NCBI RefSeq assembly: GCF_024753215.1
Contig: NZ_JANUGV010000002.1
Span: 1 to 64,000 of the forward strand
Origin: Massilia solisilvae
Lineage (GTDB): Bacteria > Pseudomonadota > Gammaproteobacteria > Burkholderiales > Burkholderiaceae_D
Direction: 5' to 3'
Length of the DNA: 64,000 bases
Numbering within the stretch: the first letter of the stretch is position 1; every line of letters begins with the position of its first letter. Positions 17,149 to 25,411 of the stretch are shown piece after piece. A program made the position numbers and the translations under genes. The notes under the pieces are model-generated. The model made no database searches. It saw only the letters and a program-made list of their open reading frames with translations, and was not told the DNA's origin.

Positions 17149-18519
17149 ATGTTCATTCGGCGCTTCTGCCTGGGCCTTGGCGGAGCCTTGTTCGCGCTGG
17201 CCGCACACGCGGCAGCGGTCGATCCATTTGCCGACCACAACGGCATTGTCCCGGCGCGCGCCGACTACAACGGCGCGCTGTTCCTGCTGAGCTATCACTA
17301 CCCGTCGGGCCTGCCCGCGCCAGCCATGCCGTGGCGCAGCGCCATCCATGCTCGCCAGATCTCGGTCCAGAACGCGCGCTACTACGTGGCCGCGCTCAAG
17401 GACACGGTGGCAAAGGACATGCACGAGCTGCTGCAGGACTACGACAGCTGGGACCCGGACCGGCGCGGCTGGTACAACGATCCCTGGCTGGGCGCCCAGC
17501 GCGAGGCGATCCACGGGCTGTCGGTGGCGGTGGCCTCGGTGGAGCCGGCCCTGTTCCCGCGAAGCCGCTTGTCCAAGCCGTTCACCACCTACACGGTCAC
17601 TTACTACAACAAGACCGCCGCGCAAACGCTCGGCAAGATATGGGGCACGAGCGCGATGAGTCCGATCGTGGACCAGGCTTCGACCCAGTACGCGGAAGGC
17701 TCGATCACGGTGAAGCTCGCCTTTACCACCGCCGACCCGAGCGTGTGGCCGGCGATGGAAGGGGCGCTGGTGTGGCCGGCCATGGTGACGGCCAATGCGA
17801 CCACCGGCCAGTTCGACGAACCCACGCTGCACGGCCTGCGCCTGATGCAGGTGGACGTGGTGGTGAAGGACACGCAGTCCGCGCCCCGGACCGGCTGGGT
17901 GTTCGCCACCTTCGTGTACGACCGCGACGCGCGCGAGGGCGCGAACGGCATCTGGGACAAGATGGTGCCGCTGGGCGCGCAGTGGGGGCTGGACCCGCAG
18001 GTGAACAGCGCCATCGACCCGGACGCGCCGCTGCGCGAATCGTGGATCAATCCGCGCGCGCCGCGCTACGCGATGGAGACGCTGGGCTGGGGAGGGCGCC
18101 TGTCGGGGCCGAACGACCACGGCAAGAACGACATCTCGTTCGTGGACGACGGCACGCGCAGGCTGGTGCGCAGCGCGGGCAATACGGCCTGCCTGTCGTG
18201 CCATGGCACGTCACAGTGGAACGCGAACAAGCAGGGCATGCCGTCGTTTATCCTGCCGCTGGCGCCGCCGGTTGGCGGGCGCGGTTCACCCTACCTGAAC
18301 TCGCCGGCGCCGGGGTCCGTCGAGTGGCTGCGCTGGTTCCAGAACCGGCCGGGGAATGTGCCGATGGATGAAGGAAGCATCGCGGGCGACTTTGACCTGG
18401 CGCTCACGTTTCGCGTGCTGCCGGCGTGGCAGCAGGCGATGACGGGCAACGCGCACGCGCTGCAGTCGCTCGATGCGAGCGGGAAGAAGATAGAAAGAGT
18501 TGGAGCTGAAACCGAGTAG
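17149..18519 (+). CDS. Exported protein with a single CxxCH haem-type motif, function unknown
   Basis: A 456-residue protein with a signal peptide ending near AHAAA-VD and a good ribosome-binding site (GGAGG, 8 bases upstream). A single CLSCH motif at residues 348-352 could bind one c-type haem, with TACLSCHGTSQW resembling cytochrome c contexts. No catalytic family is recognised in the first 340 residues. Many Trp/Tyr-rich stretches (GWYNDPWLGAQRE, SVWPAMEGALVWPAM) suggest a folded periplasmic enzyme or binding protein. It sits between the MipA gene and the convergent ABC importer. A role in electron transfer is possible but unproven. Confidence 0.75.
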   Translation: MFIRRFCLGLGGALFALAAHAAAVDPFADHNGIVPARADYNGALFLLSYHYPSGLPAPAMPWRSAIHARQISVQNARYYVAALKDTVAKDMHELLQDYDSWDPDRRGWYNDPWLGAQREAIHGLSVAVASVEPALFPRSRLSKPFTTYTVTYYNKTAAQTLGKIWGTSAMSPIVDQASTQYAEGSITVKLAFTTADPSVWPAMEGALVWPAMVTANATTGQFDEPTLHGLRLMQVDVVVKDTQSAPRTGWVFATFVYDRDAREGANGIWDKMVPLGAQWGLDPQVNSAIDPDAPLRESWINPRAPRYAMETLGWGGRLSGPNDHGKNDISFVDDGTRRLVRSAGNTACLSCHGTSQWNANKQGMPSFILPLAPPVGGRGSPYLNSPAPGSVEWLRWFQNRPGNVPMDEGSIAGDFDLALTFRVLPAWQQAMTGNAHALQSLDASGKKIERVGAETE

Positions 18520-18530
18520 TCAGCCCTTGC

Positions 18531-18560
18531 ACGTCGTCCCGGCTTTCGCCGGGACGACGG
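18531..18560. terminator. Family 2 hairpin between convergent genes
   Basis: A 12-bp stem (CGTCGTCCCGGC and complement) with a TTTC loop lies between the CxxCH gene and the end of the ABC operon. It may terminate both. There is no clear T run. Confidence 0.55.
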
Positions 18561-18579
18561 TAACGCAAAGCAGGGCGGC

Positions 18580-19548
18580 TCAGCGGGACTTGACGAACGG
18601 CGTACCCAGCGCCTTCGGCGCCACCGACTTGGCCATCAGCCCGGCCAGCACCACCACGGTCACCACATACGGAATCATTTGGATCAGCGCGCCCGGAATG
18701 CGGCCCACCACCGGCAGGTCCACGCCTTCGAGCTGGATCTGCACCGCCTGGAACAGCGCGAACATCAGGCAGCCCAGCACCGTGTGCACAGGACGCCAGT
18801 TGCCGAACACGAGCGCGGTCAGCGCCAGGTAGCCGGCGCCGGCCGACATGTCGCGCAAGAAGAAGCCGCTCTGCACGATCGCCAGGTACGAGCCCGAGAA
18901 CGAGCACAGCACGCCTGCGGTCAGCATGGCCAGGTAGCGCGTCTTTGCCACCGACACGCCGGCCGCGTCGGCCGCATGCGGATTTTCGCCGCAGGCGCGC
19001 AGGCGCAGGCCGAAGCGGCTGTGGAACACCACCCAGTGCACCAGCGGCAGCAGGATGAAGGCCAGGTACACCAGCACCGAATGCCCGCCGATCACGTGGC
19101 CGTACAGCCAGCCGACGAACGGAATGCTGTCCAGCGCCGCCGTGCCGGGCAGGACGATCTCGGAAAAGTGTGCGTCGCCCAGGTCCGGCGTGCGCCCGCC
19201 CTGCTGGAAGAAGAACTGCGCGAGCACGAACGTCAATCCGCTCATGGCGATGTTGATCGCGATGCCCGCCACCAGCTGGTTGCCTTTCTGGGTGATCGAG
19301 ACGAAGGCCTGCACCATGGCGATGGCAGCGGATACCGCCATCGCGGCAGCCACGCCCCACCAGGGGTTCTGGGTCGCGTAGGCCACCGCAGCCGAGACGA
19401 AGGCGGAGGCGAGGATCTTGCCTTCCAGGCCAATGTCCACCACGCCGCTGCGTTCGGCGAACAGGCCGGCCAGCGCGGCGAACATCAGCACCGGCGCGTT
19501 GCGGATCGTGGAGACGACGATACTGGCAATGTGAAGATCTTCCAGCAT
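18580..19548 (-). CDS. Nucleoside ABC transporter permease 2 (NupQ/YufQ-like)
   Basis: A 322-residue inner-membrane permease of the branched-chain/BMP importer class. It has about nine hydrophobic segments and the conserved ERSGVVDIGLEGK block, typical of the second permease of guanosine/nucleoside importers. It is the last gene of a four-gene minus-strand operon, 3 bases after permease 1, with AAGGAT before its ATG. It pairs with the 368-residue permease to form the membrane channel. Confidence 0.92.
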   Translation of the reverse strand: MLEDLHIASIVVSTIRNAPVLMFAALAGLFAERSGVVDIGLEGKILASAFVSAAVAYATQNPWWGVAAAMAVSAAIAMVQAFVSITQKGNQLVAGIAINIAMSGLTFVLAQFFFQQGGRTPDLGDAHFSEIVLPGTAALDSIPFVGWLYGHVIGGHSVLVYLAFILLPLVHWVVFHSRFGLRLRACGENPHAADAAGVSVAKTRYLAMLTAGVLCSFSGSYLAIVQSGFFLRDMSAGAGYLALTALVFGNWRPVHTVLGCLMFALFQAVQIQLEGVDLPVVGRIPGALIQMIPYVVTVVVLAGLMAKSVAPKALGTPFVKSR

Positions 19549-19551
19549 GGC

Positions 19552-20658
19552 TTATCCTTTGGAACGAGTCAGGTTGACCAGCTTGAGCACGGCGGGAGCG
19601 TACAGGTTCTCCATCGCGCCGCAGAACAGGATGATCAGGCCCTGGATGAAAATGAAGGTCTCTTGCGGGATGTTCGGTTTTTCCAGCGACAGGTCAAAGC
19701 CGCCCTGGATCAGCGCGCCGAACAGCACGGACGACAGGAAGATGCCGACCGGGTGCTGGCGCCCCATCAGCGCGATCGCGATGCCGACGAAACCGGCGCC
19801 GGCGGGGAAGTTGAGCGACAGGTAGTGGGTCGAGCCCATCACCGAGTTGACCGCGCCCAGGCCCGCCAGCGCGCCGGAGACCAGCATGGTCATGATGATC
19901 ATGCGGCTGATCGACACGCCCGCGTAATGCGCGGCGTGCTGGTTCAGCCCCGTGGCGCGCAGCTTGTAGCCGAACGACGAGCGCCACACCACCACGCCGT
20001 AGATCACCAGCGCCGCAATCGCGACCAGGAAGGTGATGTTGAGCGGCGCGTCGCCCAGCGGCGAGCTGCCGTCGCTGCCTGCGAACCAGCTCGAGATGCG
20101 CGGCATTTCGCCGGCTGCCGCAAACGGGCGACTGGCCGGGTTCTGTTCGCCTTCGGGCACCAGGTACTTCACGATCAGGAAGTTCATCAGGCTGGCGGCG
20201 ATGAAGTTGAACATGATGGTGGTGACCACCACGTGGCTGCCGCGCTTGGCCTGCAGGTAGCCGGGGATGAAGGCCCACAGCGCGCCGAACACGGCGGCGC
20301 CGATCATCGCCAGCGGCACCAGCAGCCAGGCCGGCAGTGCGTGGTCGAACGAGAGCATCACCAGCGTCAGGCCCAGGCCGCCCACGTACATCTGGCCTTC
20401 CGCGCCAATGTTGAACAGGCCCGCCTTCATCGCGATCGAGACCGCAAGGCCGGTGAAGATGAAGGTGCTGGCGTAGAACAGCGTGTAGGCCAGGCCTTCC
20501 GGATTGAGCACGGCGCTGTTGACCAGGATGCCGAGCGATTCGAGCGGGCTTTCGCCGAGCAGGTGGATCACCAGTGCGGCGACCAGGAGCGCCGACAGCA
20601 GGTTCAGGATGGGTAGGACAAAGCCGGTGGCCCAGCGTGGCAGTTCGGTGGTTTTCAT
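19552..20658 (-). CDS. Nucleoside ABC transporter permease 1 (NupP/YufP-like)
   Basis: A 368-residue inner-membrane permease with about eight to ten transmembrane segments and the family block KAGLFNIGAEGQ. A periplasmic loop near 150-195 is longer than in permease 2. Its ATG overlaps the ATPase stop by four bases (ATGA), so the two are translationally coupled. Confidence 0.92.
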   Translation of the reverse strand: MKTTELPRWATGFVLPILNLLSALLVAALVIHLLGESPLESLGILVNSAVLNPEGLAYTLFYASTFIFTGLAVSIAMKAGLFNIGAEGQMYVGGLGLTLVMLSFDHALPAWLLVPLAMIGAAVFGALWAFIPGYLQAKRGSHVVVTTIMFNFIAASLMNFLIVKYLVPEGEQNPASRPFAAAGEMPRISSWFAGSDGSSPLGDAPLNITFLVAIAALVIYGVVVWRSSFGYKLRATGLNQHAAHYAGVSISRMIIMTMLVSGALAGLGAVNSVMGSTHYLSLNFPAGAGFVGIAIALMGRQHPVGIFLSSVLFGALIQGGFDLSLEKPNIPQETFIFIQGLIILFCGAMENLYAPAVLKLVNLTRSKG

Positions 20659-22184
20659 GATTTGTGCATCCCGCCCATCAGCAGACCGATGCGGGTCGTA
20701 TCGAATTCTTCAACTTTGAGTTCGCCCGTGATGCGCCCGCCCGACATGACGACGATGCGGTCCGCGAGGGCGCGCACTTCTTCCAGCTCCACCGACACCA
20801 GGAGGATCGCCACGCCTTCGTCGCGCAGGCGCAGCAGCTGGGTGTGGATGCTCTCGATGGTGCCGATGTCCACGCCGCGCGTGGGCTGGCCCACCAGCAT
20901 GAGCTTGGGGCTGGCCGATACTTCGCGCGCGATCACCACTTTCTGCTGGTTGCCGCCGGAGAGCAGGCCGATGCGCACGTTGGGGTCCTTCGGGCGCACG
21001 TCGAATTCCTCGAGCAGGTGCGCGCAGCGCTTGGCGATGGCGTCGAAGTCGAACAGGCCCAGGCCGTTCGTCACGCGGTCCTGGTAGCCGAACACGGTGT
21101 TCTGCATGACCGAGAAGTCCTTGACGACGCCATCGCGCAGGCGGTCTTCCGGCACGTGCGCGATGCCCATGTCGCGGAATACGGCGGGCAGGCCATCGGC
21201 ATTGGAGCGGCCGGCAATCGGCATCTCCTTGCCCATGAATTCCACGCTGCCGGAGCTGGGCAGGCGCATGCCCGACAGGATCTCCATCAGCTCGCTCTGG
21301 CCGTTGCCGGACACGCCCGCGATTGCGACGATCTCGCCGGCACGCACCGTGAGATCGATGTCGGCCAACAGCTTGACTCCTTGCGCATCGGCCAGCTGCA
21401 GATTGGTCACGCGTAGCACCGGCGCGCCCGGGTTGTAGGGCTTGCGCGGCAGTTCGCTCTGGATCGGGCGGCCCACCATCATGCCGGCCAGCTGCTCCTT
21501 GGTGGTGTCAACGGTGGCCACCGCGCCCACCACGCGGCCGGCGCGCATCACGGTCACCTGGTCGGTGATGTCCATGATCTCCTGCAGCTTGTGGGTGATG
21601 AGGATGATGGTCTTGCCCTGGTCCTTGAACAGCCGCAGGATCTCGAACAGCGCCGCGGTCTCCTGCGCGGTCAGCACCGCGGTCGGTTCGTCCAGGATCA
21701 GGATCTCGGCGCTGCGGTAGATCTGCTTGAGGATCTCCACGCGTTGCTGCGCGCCCACCGACAGGTCGGCGATGGTGGCCAGCGGATCGACGTCGAGCCG
21801 GTACTTGTCGCAGATCTCGCGCAGCTTCGCTTCCACCGCGCCGCGCTTGGACTTGAGCTTGAAGCCGCCCTCGGCGCCGAGCATCACGTTGTCGAGCACG
21901 GTCATGTTCTCGACCAGCATGAAGTGCTGGTGCACCATGCCGATGCCCAGCGCGATCGCGTCGTGGCTGGTGCGGATCTCGCGCGGCTGGCCGTCGATGA
22001 GGACTTGTCCGCTGTCGGCGTTGTAGTAGCCGTACAGGATGCTCATCAGGGTCGACTTGCCGGCGCCGTTCTCGCCGATCACGCCGTGGATCGAGCCCTT
22101 GGCAATCGAAAAGCTGACGTCGGCGTTCGCCTGCACCGGCCCGAAGGCCTTGCTTATGTTGCGAAATTCTACGGCTGGCTGCAT
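20655..22184 (-). CDS. Nucleoside ABC transporter ATP-binding protein (two ATPase domains)
   Basis: A 509-residue duplicated ABC ATPase. The first half has Walker A GENGAGKST, signature LSVGAQQR and Walker B ILILDEPTA. The second half has a degenerate Walker A (VSGNGQSE), signature LLSGGNQQK and LMLVGQPTRGVD. This half-degenerate pattern is usual for sugar/nucleoside importers such as NupO and RbsA. It energises the two permeases encoded downstream; the substrate is inferred from the BMP-type binding protein encoded upstream. Confidence 0.94.
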   Translation of the reverse strand: MQPAVEFRNISKAFGPVQANADVSFSIAKGSIHGVIGENGAGKSTLMSILYGYYNADSGQVLIDGQPREIRTSHDAIALGIGMVHQHFMLVENMTVLDNVMLGAEGGFKLKSKRGAVEAKLREICDKYRLDVDPLATIADLSVGAQQRVEILKQIYRSAEILILDEPTAVLTAQETAALFEILRLFKDQGKTIILITHKLQEIMDITDQVTVMRAGRVVGAVATVDTTKEQLAGMMVGRPIQSELPRKPYNPGAPVLRVTNLQLADAQGVKLLADIDLTVRAGEIVAIAGVSGNGQSELMEILSGMRLPSSGSVEFMGKEMPIAGRSNADGLPAVFRDMGIAHVPEDRLRDGVVKDFSVMQNTVFGYQDRVTNGLGLFDFDAIAKRCAHLLEEFDVRPKDPNVRIGLLSGGNQQKVVIAREVSASPKLMLVGQPTRGVDIGTIESIHTQLLRLRDEGVAILLVSVELEEVRALADRIVVMSGGRITGELKVEEFDTTRIGLLMGGMHKS

Positions 22185-22209
22185 GTTCAGTCGCTTGCGT
22201 TATACGTTC

Positions 22210-22250
22210 AAAAGCGCGCCGCGCCGGACTTGCCGGCGCGGCGCGCTTTT
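22210..22250 (-). terminator. 18-bp perfect hairpin between binding protein and ATPase genes
   Basis: AAAAGCGCGCCGCGCCGG and its exact complement surround a five-base loop, with four T residues on either strand's 3' side. In the direction of transcription it lies just after the binding-protein gene, as in operons where partial termination lets the binding protein be made in excess. Confidence 0.75.
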
Positions 22251-22266
22251 CAAGTGAGTAAAAAGA

Positions 22267-23265
22267 TCAGATCGGGCAGGAGCTGTTGGCGCGGTAGTCC
22301 ACCACCTTGATCTTGCCGCTGATAATGTCGGCCCTGGCCGCGTTGACGCGTTTTTCCATCGCGGCCGGCACGACCGCGCGGTTGTCCTTGTCCACCACCC
22401 AGTCCACGCCGCCTTCCTTCAGGCCCAGGTAGGTCACGCCCGGCTTCCAGGTGCCGTTCTTCATTTCGGTGAATTCGGTGTACACCGCGTTGTCCACGTG
22501 CTTGACCATCGAGGTCAGCATCGCGCCCGGGTGCAGGTAGTTCTGGTTCGAGTCTACCCCGATGGCCAGCTTGCCTTTTTCCTTGGCCTGCTGCAGCGCG
22601 CCCATGCCCGAGCCGCCGGCCACCGCGAACACCACGTCGGCGCCACGGTCGAACTGGGCGCGAGCCAGCTCGCCACCCTTGGCCGGGTCGTTCCAGGCCG
22701 CGCTGGTGGTGCCCACCATGTTCTGCAGGATCTCGACCTTGGCGTTCTCGGCCTTGGCGCCTTGCGCGTAGCCGCAGGCAAAGGCGCGGATCAGCGGAAT
22801 GTCCATGCCGCCGATGAAGCCGATCTTCTTGGACTTGGACGCCATCGACGCCGCCAGGCCGACCAGGTAGGAGCCTTCCTGTTCCTTGAACAGCACCGAG
22901 TTGACGTTGCTACCCTGGGCCACGCCGTCGATCACGACGAAGCGCACGTTGGGGAATTCCTTGGCCACCTTCTGCACCGACTGGCTTTGCGAGAAGCCGA
23001 CGGCCACGATCAGGTCCAGCTTCTTGCGCGCCAGGCCGCGCAGCACCTGCTCGGACTGGGTGTCGCTGTTGGCCTGCGCCTCCAGGTAGCCGATGCCGGT
23101 TTCCTTCTTGAAGCGCTCGGCGCCGACGTAGGCCGACTGGTTGAACGACTTGTCGAACTTGCCGCCCGCGTCGTACACGATGCCCAGCTTGGGCGCGGCG
23201 GCCGCTGCGGCGCTGCCGGCCACGCACAGGGCGGCGATCGTCATGCAGAGGTGCTTAATTTTCAT
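22267..23265 (-). CDS. BMP-family nucleoside-binding protein of the ABC importer
   Basis: A 332-residue periplasmic binding protein. The signal peptide (MKIKHLCMTIAALCVAG, cleavage near AAA-AP) is followed by the BMP/PnrA pattern KLGIVYDAGGKFDKSFNQ, with GFIGGMDIPLI and VAGGSGMGALQQA. BMP proteins of this type bind purine nucleosides. I chose the ATG at 23265 because CAGGAG lies about 7 bases upstream and the signal peptide begins there. It is the first gene of the importer operon. Confidence 0.93.
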   Translation of the reverse strand: MKIKHLCMTIAALCVAGSAAAAAAPKLGIVYDAGGKFDKSFNQSAYVGAERFKKETGIGYLEAQANSDTQSEQVLRGLARKKLDLIVAVGFSQSQSVQKVAKEFPNVRFVVIDGVAQGSNVNSVLFKEQEGSYLVGLAASMASKSKKIGFIGGMDIPLIRAFACGYAQGAKAENAKVEILQNMVGTTSAAWNDPAKGGELARAQFDRGADVVFAVAGGSGMGALQQAKEKGKLAIGVDSNQNYLHPGAMLTSMVKHVDNAVYTEFTEMKNGTWKPGVTYLGLKEGGVDWVVDKDNRAVVPAAMEKRVNAARADIISGKIKVVDYRANSSCPI

Positions 23266-23563
23266 GGGTTGGCTCCTGGAATTCCAATATTGTACCCGGC
23301 ACAACGGCTGTGTTGGCAGGGCCTGCGCAAGCTTTCATGCTTCACCGCGGACATGTCTTCGCGGGATTCTGGCAGGCCGGCACGGTACAGGATGTTACGT
23401 TTTGTATCGCGTCGGGGGGTATCGACAGCAGGACGTCGCATTACCACAACAAGGGCGGCGCAAGCTTACAAATATGCATCAGCGCATTTGCATAAGACAA
23501 ATACGATTTTACTGCGCAATTTATTTGGAGCAAATATAAATGCTGGCAGGTGGCCGCATTTTT
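23266..23563. promoter_or_regulatory. Upstream region of the nucleoside importer operon
   Basis: The part from 23465 to 23545 is AT-rich and holds ATGCATCAGCGCATTTGCAT, an imperfect inverted repeat with ATGCA/TGCAT arms. It could be an operator for the minus-strand importer operon. No gene and no firm -35/-10 pair are seen. Confidence 0.35.
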
Positions 23564-24436
23564 TTACGTGAGGGCCGGCGGCAGGGCTGCTTGTATGGAC
23601 GTGGCGGCAAAGCGGCTGGCCAGGAAAAACGCCACGCGCTGCTGCGTGTCCGCGAGGTAGGGGATGGTCAGGTGGTCGGAGCCGGGCACGATGTCGTCAC
23701 CGCACAACTGGGCCAGCTTGGCCACGAGCTGGTCGGTGTGCGAGTGGGGGATCACGTCGTCGCGCTCGGCGCGCAGCACGTAGGTTGGGGCCTTGAGCGC
23801 GGGCGCGTACTTGATCGACTCGAAGCGGTGGCGCAGCATGTACTCGATCGGCATGCCGCGAAAGCGCCGCTTGGCGATCGCCAGTACCGAGTCGTAAGGG
23901 GTGATCAGGACCACCGCGTGGGCCGGCCGCTCCTTGGCGACCTGGATCGCCACGCCCGAACCCAGGCTGCGCCCGACCACGGCGATGCGGCCGGCGTCCA
24001 CGTAGCCGTTCCCGGTCAGCCAGTCGAACAGGGCGCAGCCGTCATCGACCATGTGAGTTTCTGCCGGGTCGCCATGCGAATTGCCGTAGCCGCGGTAGTT
24101 CATGGCCAGCACCGTCATGTTCGGAAACATGCGGCCGGCGTCGCGCGCGACCCAGGACACTTCTTCGGAACGGCCGCCGAAATACAGCACGGCCGGGTGC
24201 GGGCCGGGCACGTGCGGGGTCATCAGCCAGCCGCACAGGCGGGTGCCGTCGTTGGCGCGCAGCACCACGGGGCGCGTGCGGTGTCCGCTGCTGCGCGGAC
24301 TGGGGACCTCGGGCGTGACCACGGGATTGAACACCAGGCGCCGCTGGTTGGCGGCCACGGCAGCCGTCAGCCCCAGCCACAGGAAGCTGGCGAATCCGGC
24401 CATGCCGGCAGCCATTTTTTTGGACGTGGTGTTCAT
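23564..24436 (-). CDS. Membrane-anchored alpha/beta hydrolase
   Basis: A 290-residue serine hydrolase. An N-terminal hydrophobic segment (about 5-25) anchors or exports it. The nucleophile elbow is GRSLGSG, the acid is in RAERDDVIP and the His in GSDHLTIP. MNYRGYGNSHG carries the oxyanion-side HG-like loop. It resembles the BEM46/YfhR group of serine aminopeptidase-like hydrolases; the substrate is unknown. The internal ATG at 24436 was preferred because it starts just before the membrane segment. Confidence 0.85.
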   Translation of the reverse strand: MNTTSKKMAAGMAGFASFLWLGLTAAVAANQRRLVFNPVVTPEVPSPRSSGHRTRPVVLRANDGTRLCGWLMTPHVPGPHPAVLYFGGRSEEVSWVARDAGRMFPNMTVLAMNYRGYGNSHGDPAETHMVDDGCALFDWLTGNGYVDAGRIAVVGRSLGSGVAIQVAKERPAHAVVLITPYDSVLAIAKRRFRGMPIEYMLRHRFESIKYAPALKAPTYVLRAERDDVIPHSHTDQLVAKLAQLCGDDIVPGSDHLTIPYLADTQQRVAFFLASRFAATSIQAALPPALT

Positions 24437-24748
24437 GCGACCCAGCTTACCCCCCGGCGGTCGCGCGCTCTGTGCGGTAACGAGCAAACGCTGCGCTAGT
24501 TCAGCAAGATCGGCGGGAACGTGGCGCGCTTACAACGAAAGACGGCGGACGGCTTGCGTTGTGCCAAGCGGCGCGGTGCCGGCAGCTTTGCGGGATTGGG
24601 ACCGGCCGCACGGACGGGTGGACGCGTGGGCAGACGAGCTGCCACCCTGCGCGGTGGCGCCGGCGCTTCGGTAGGGTAGGGTGGGCAGCTCGTCTGCCCA
24701 CGCGTTCAACCAGTGGCGGTGTTCACTCGACAGCAGCGCTTGCCTGCT
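24437..24748. repeat. Gap with an inverted pair of family 1 repeats
   Basis: Copies at about 24620-24650 and 24676-24709 point at each other and can fold into a long stem. The remainder holds no gene I can support. The hydrolase promoter is presumably near 24440-24560. Confidence 0.75.
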
Positions 24749-25291
24749 TCAGTGCAGTACCGGCCCGGCCGACGGCACGTACTTTTCCGCGCCCGCCATC
24801 GCATGCTCGATCTTCTCGTCCCCCGGCAGCATCTTGACGTCGCGCTCGTGCTCCACCGGGCTCACGCCTTTCACGCGCATGCCCTGTTCGTACACCAGCC
24901 GCCCACCGAACCAGCCGGACACGATCACCCCCAGCGCGCCAAGCGCGGACAGCGCCAGCGAGCCGCCGACATGGCGCGGCTGGTTGCGGCGCATCAGCAC
25001 GTTGGCGGCGGTTGCCACCATTACCCCGCCGTTGAGCATGGCGTGCAGGTTGGCGGTGCGCTTGACGTCGGTGTCGCGCTCGATGGTGAGGTAGTCCATG
25101 GCCCCCGCCAGCGCCGCGGCGGCGCCGCCGATCAGCGCGCCCGTCAGGCCGTAGTACGCCGCGTTGGCGTAATCGTCGTTGTCGGTGGCGTTGTGCATCG
25201 CATCCAGGATGAAGCTGAAGGGCAGCAGGGCCGCCGGGGCGACGACGAGCATTGGGTGCAATGGATGGCCGGCGAGCGTGGACTTTGGCAT
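24749..25291 (-). CDS. DUF2231 family membrane protein
   Basis: A 180-residue protein opening with the DUF2231 hallmark AGHPLHPMLV. It has four hydrophobic segments (about 15-35, 48-68, 85-105, 115-135) and a hydrophilic C-terminal tail. The start at 25291 has AAGGAG 7 bases upstream; the longer frame from 25381 lacks one. The family is a predicted membrane protein of unknown role, and the neighbours do not help. Confidence 0.85.
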   Translation of the reverse strand: MPKSTLAGHPLHPMLVVAPAALLPFSFILDAMHNATDNDDYANAAYYGLTGALIGGAAAALAGAMDYLTIERDTDVKRTANLHAMLNGGVMVATAANVLMRRNQPRHVGGSLALSALGALGVIVSGWFGGRLVYEQGMRVKGVSPVEHERDVKMLPGDEKIEHAMAGAEKYVPSAGPVLH

Positions 25292-25411
25292 GGGAAACTC
25301 CTTACGAGGATCGGTTCGGTCGAGGCGAGCGGACAGTGTGGCATAAGCCCGCTGGCGCACACGCACGATAAACGTGGGCAACTGCGGGCCGGGCGCCGCA
25401 GGCGAAACGGT

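Noticed and set aside
18679..20616. 645-residue open frame on the plus strand
   Set aside because: It is antisense to the two ABC permease genes, has no recognisable domain and has the composition of a shadow frame.
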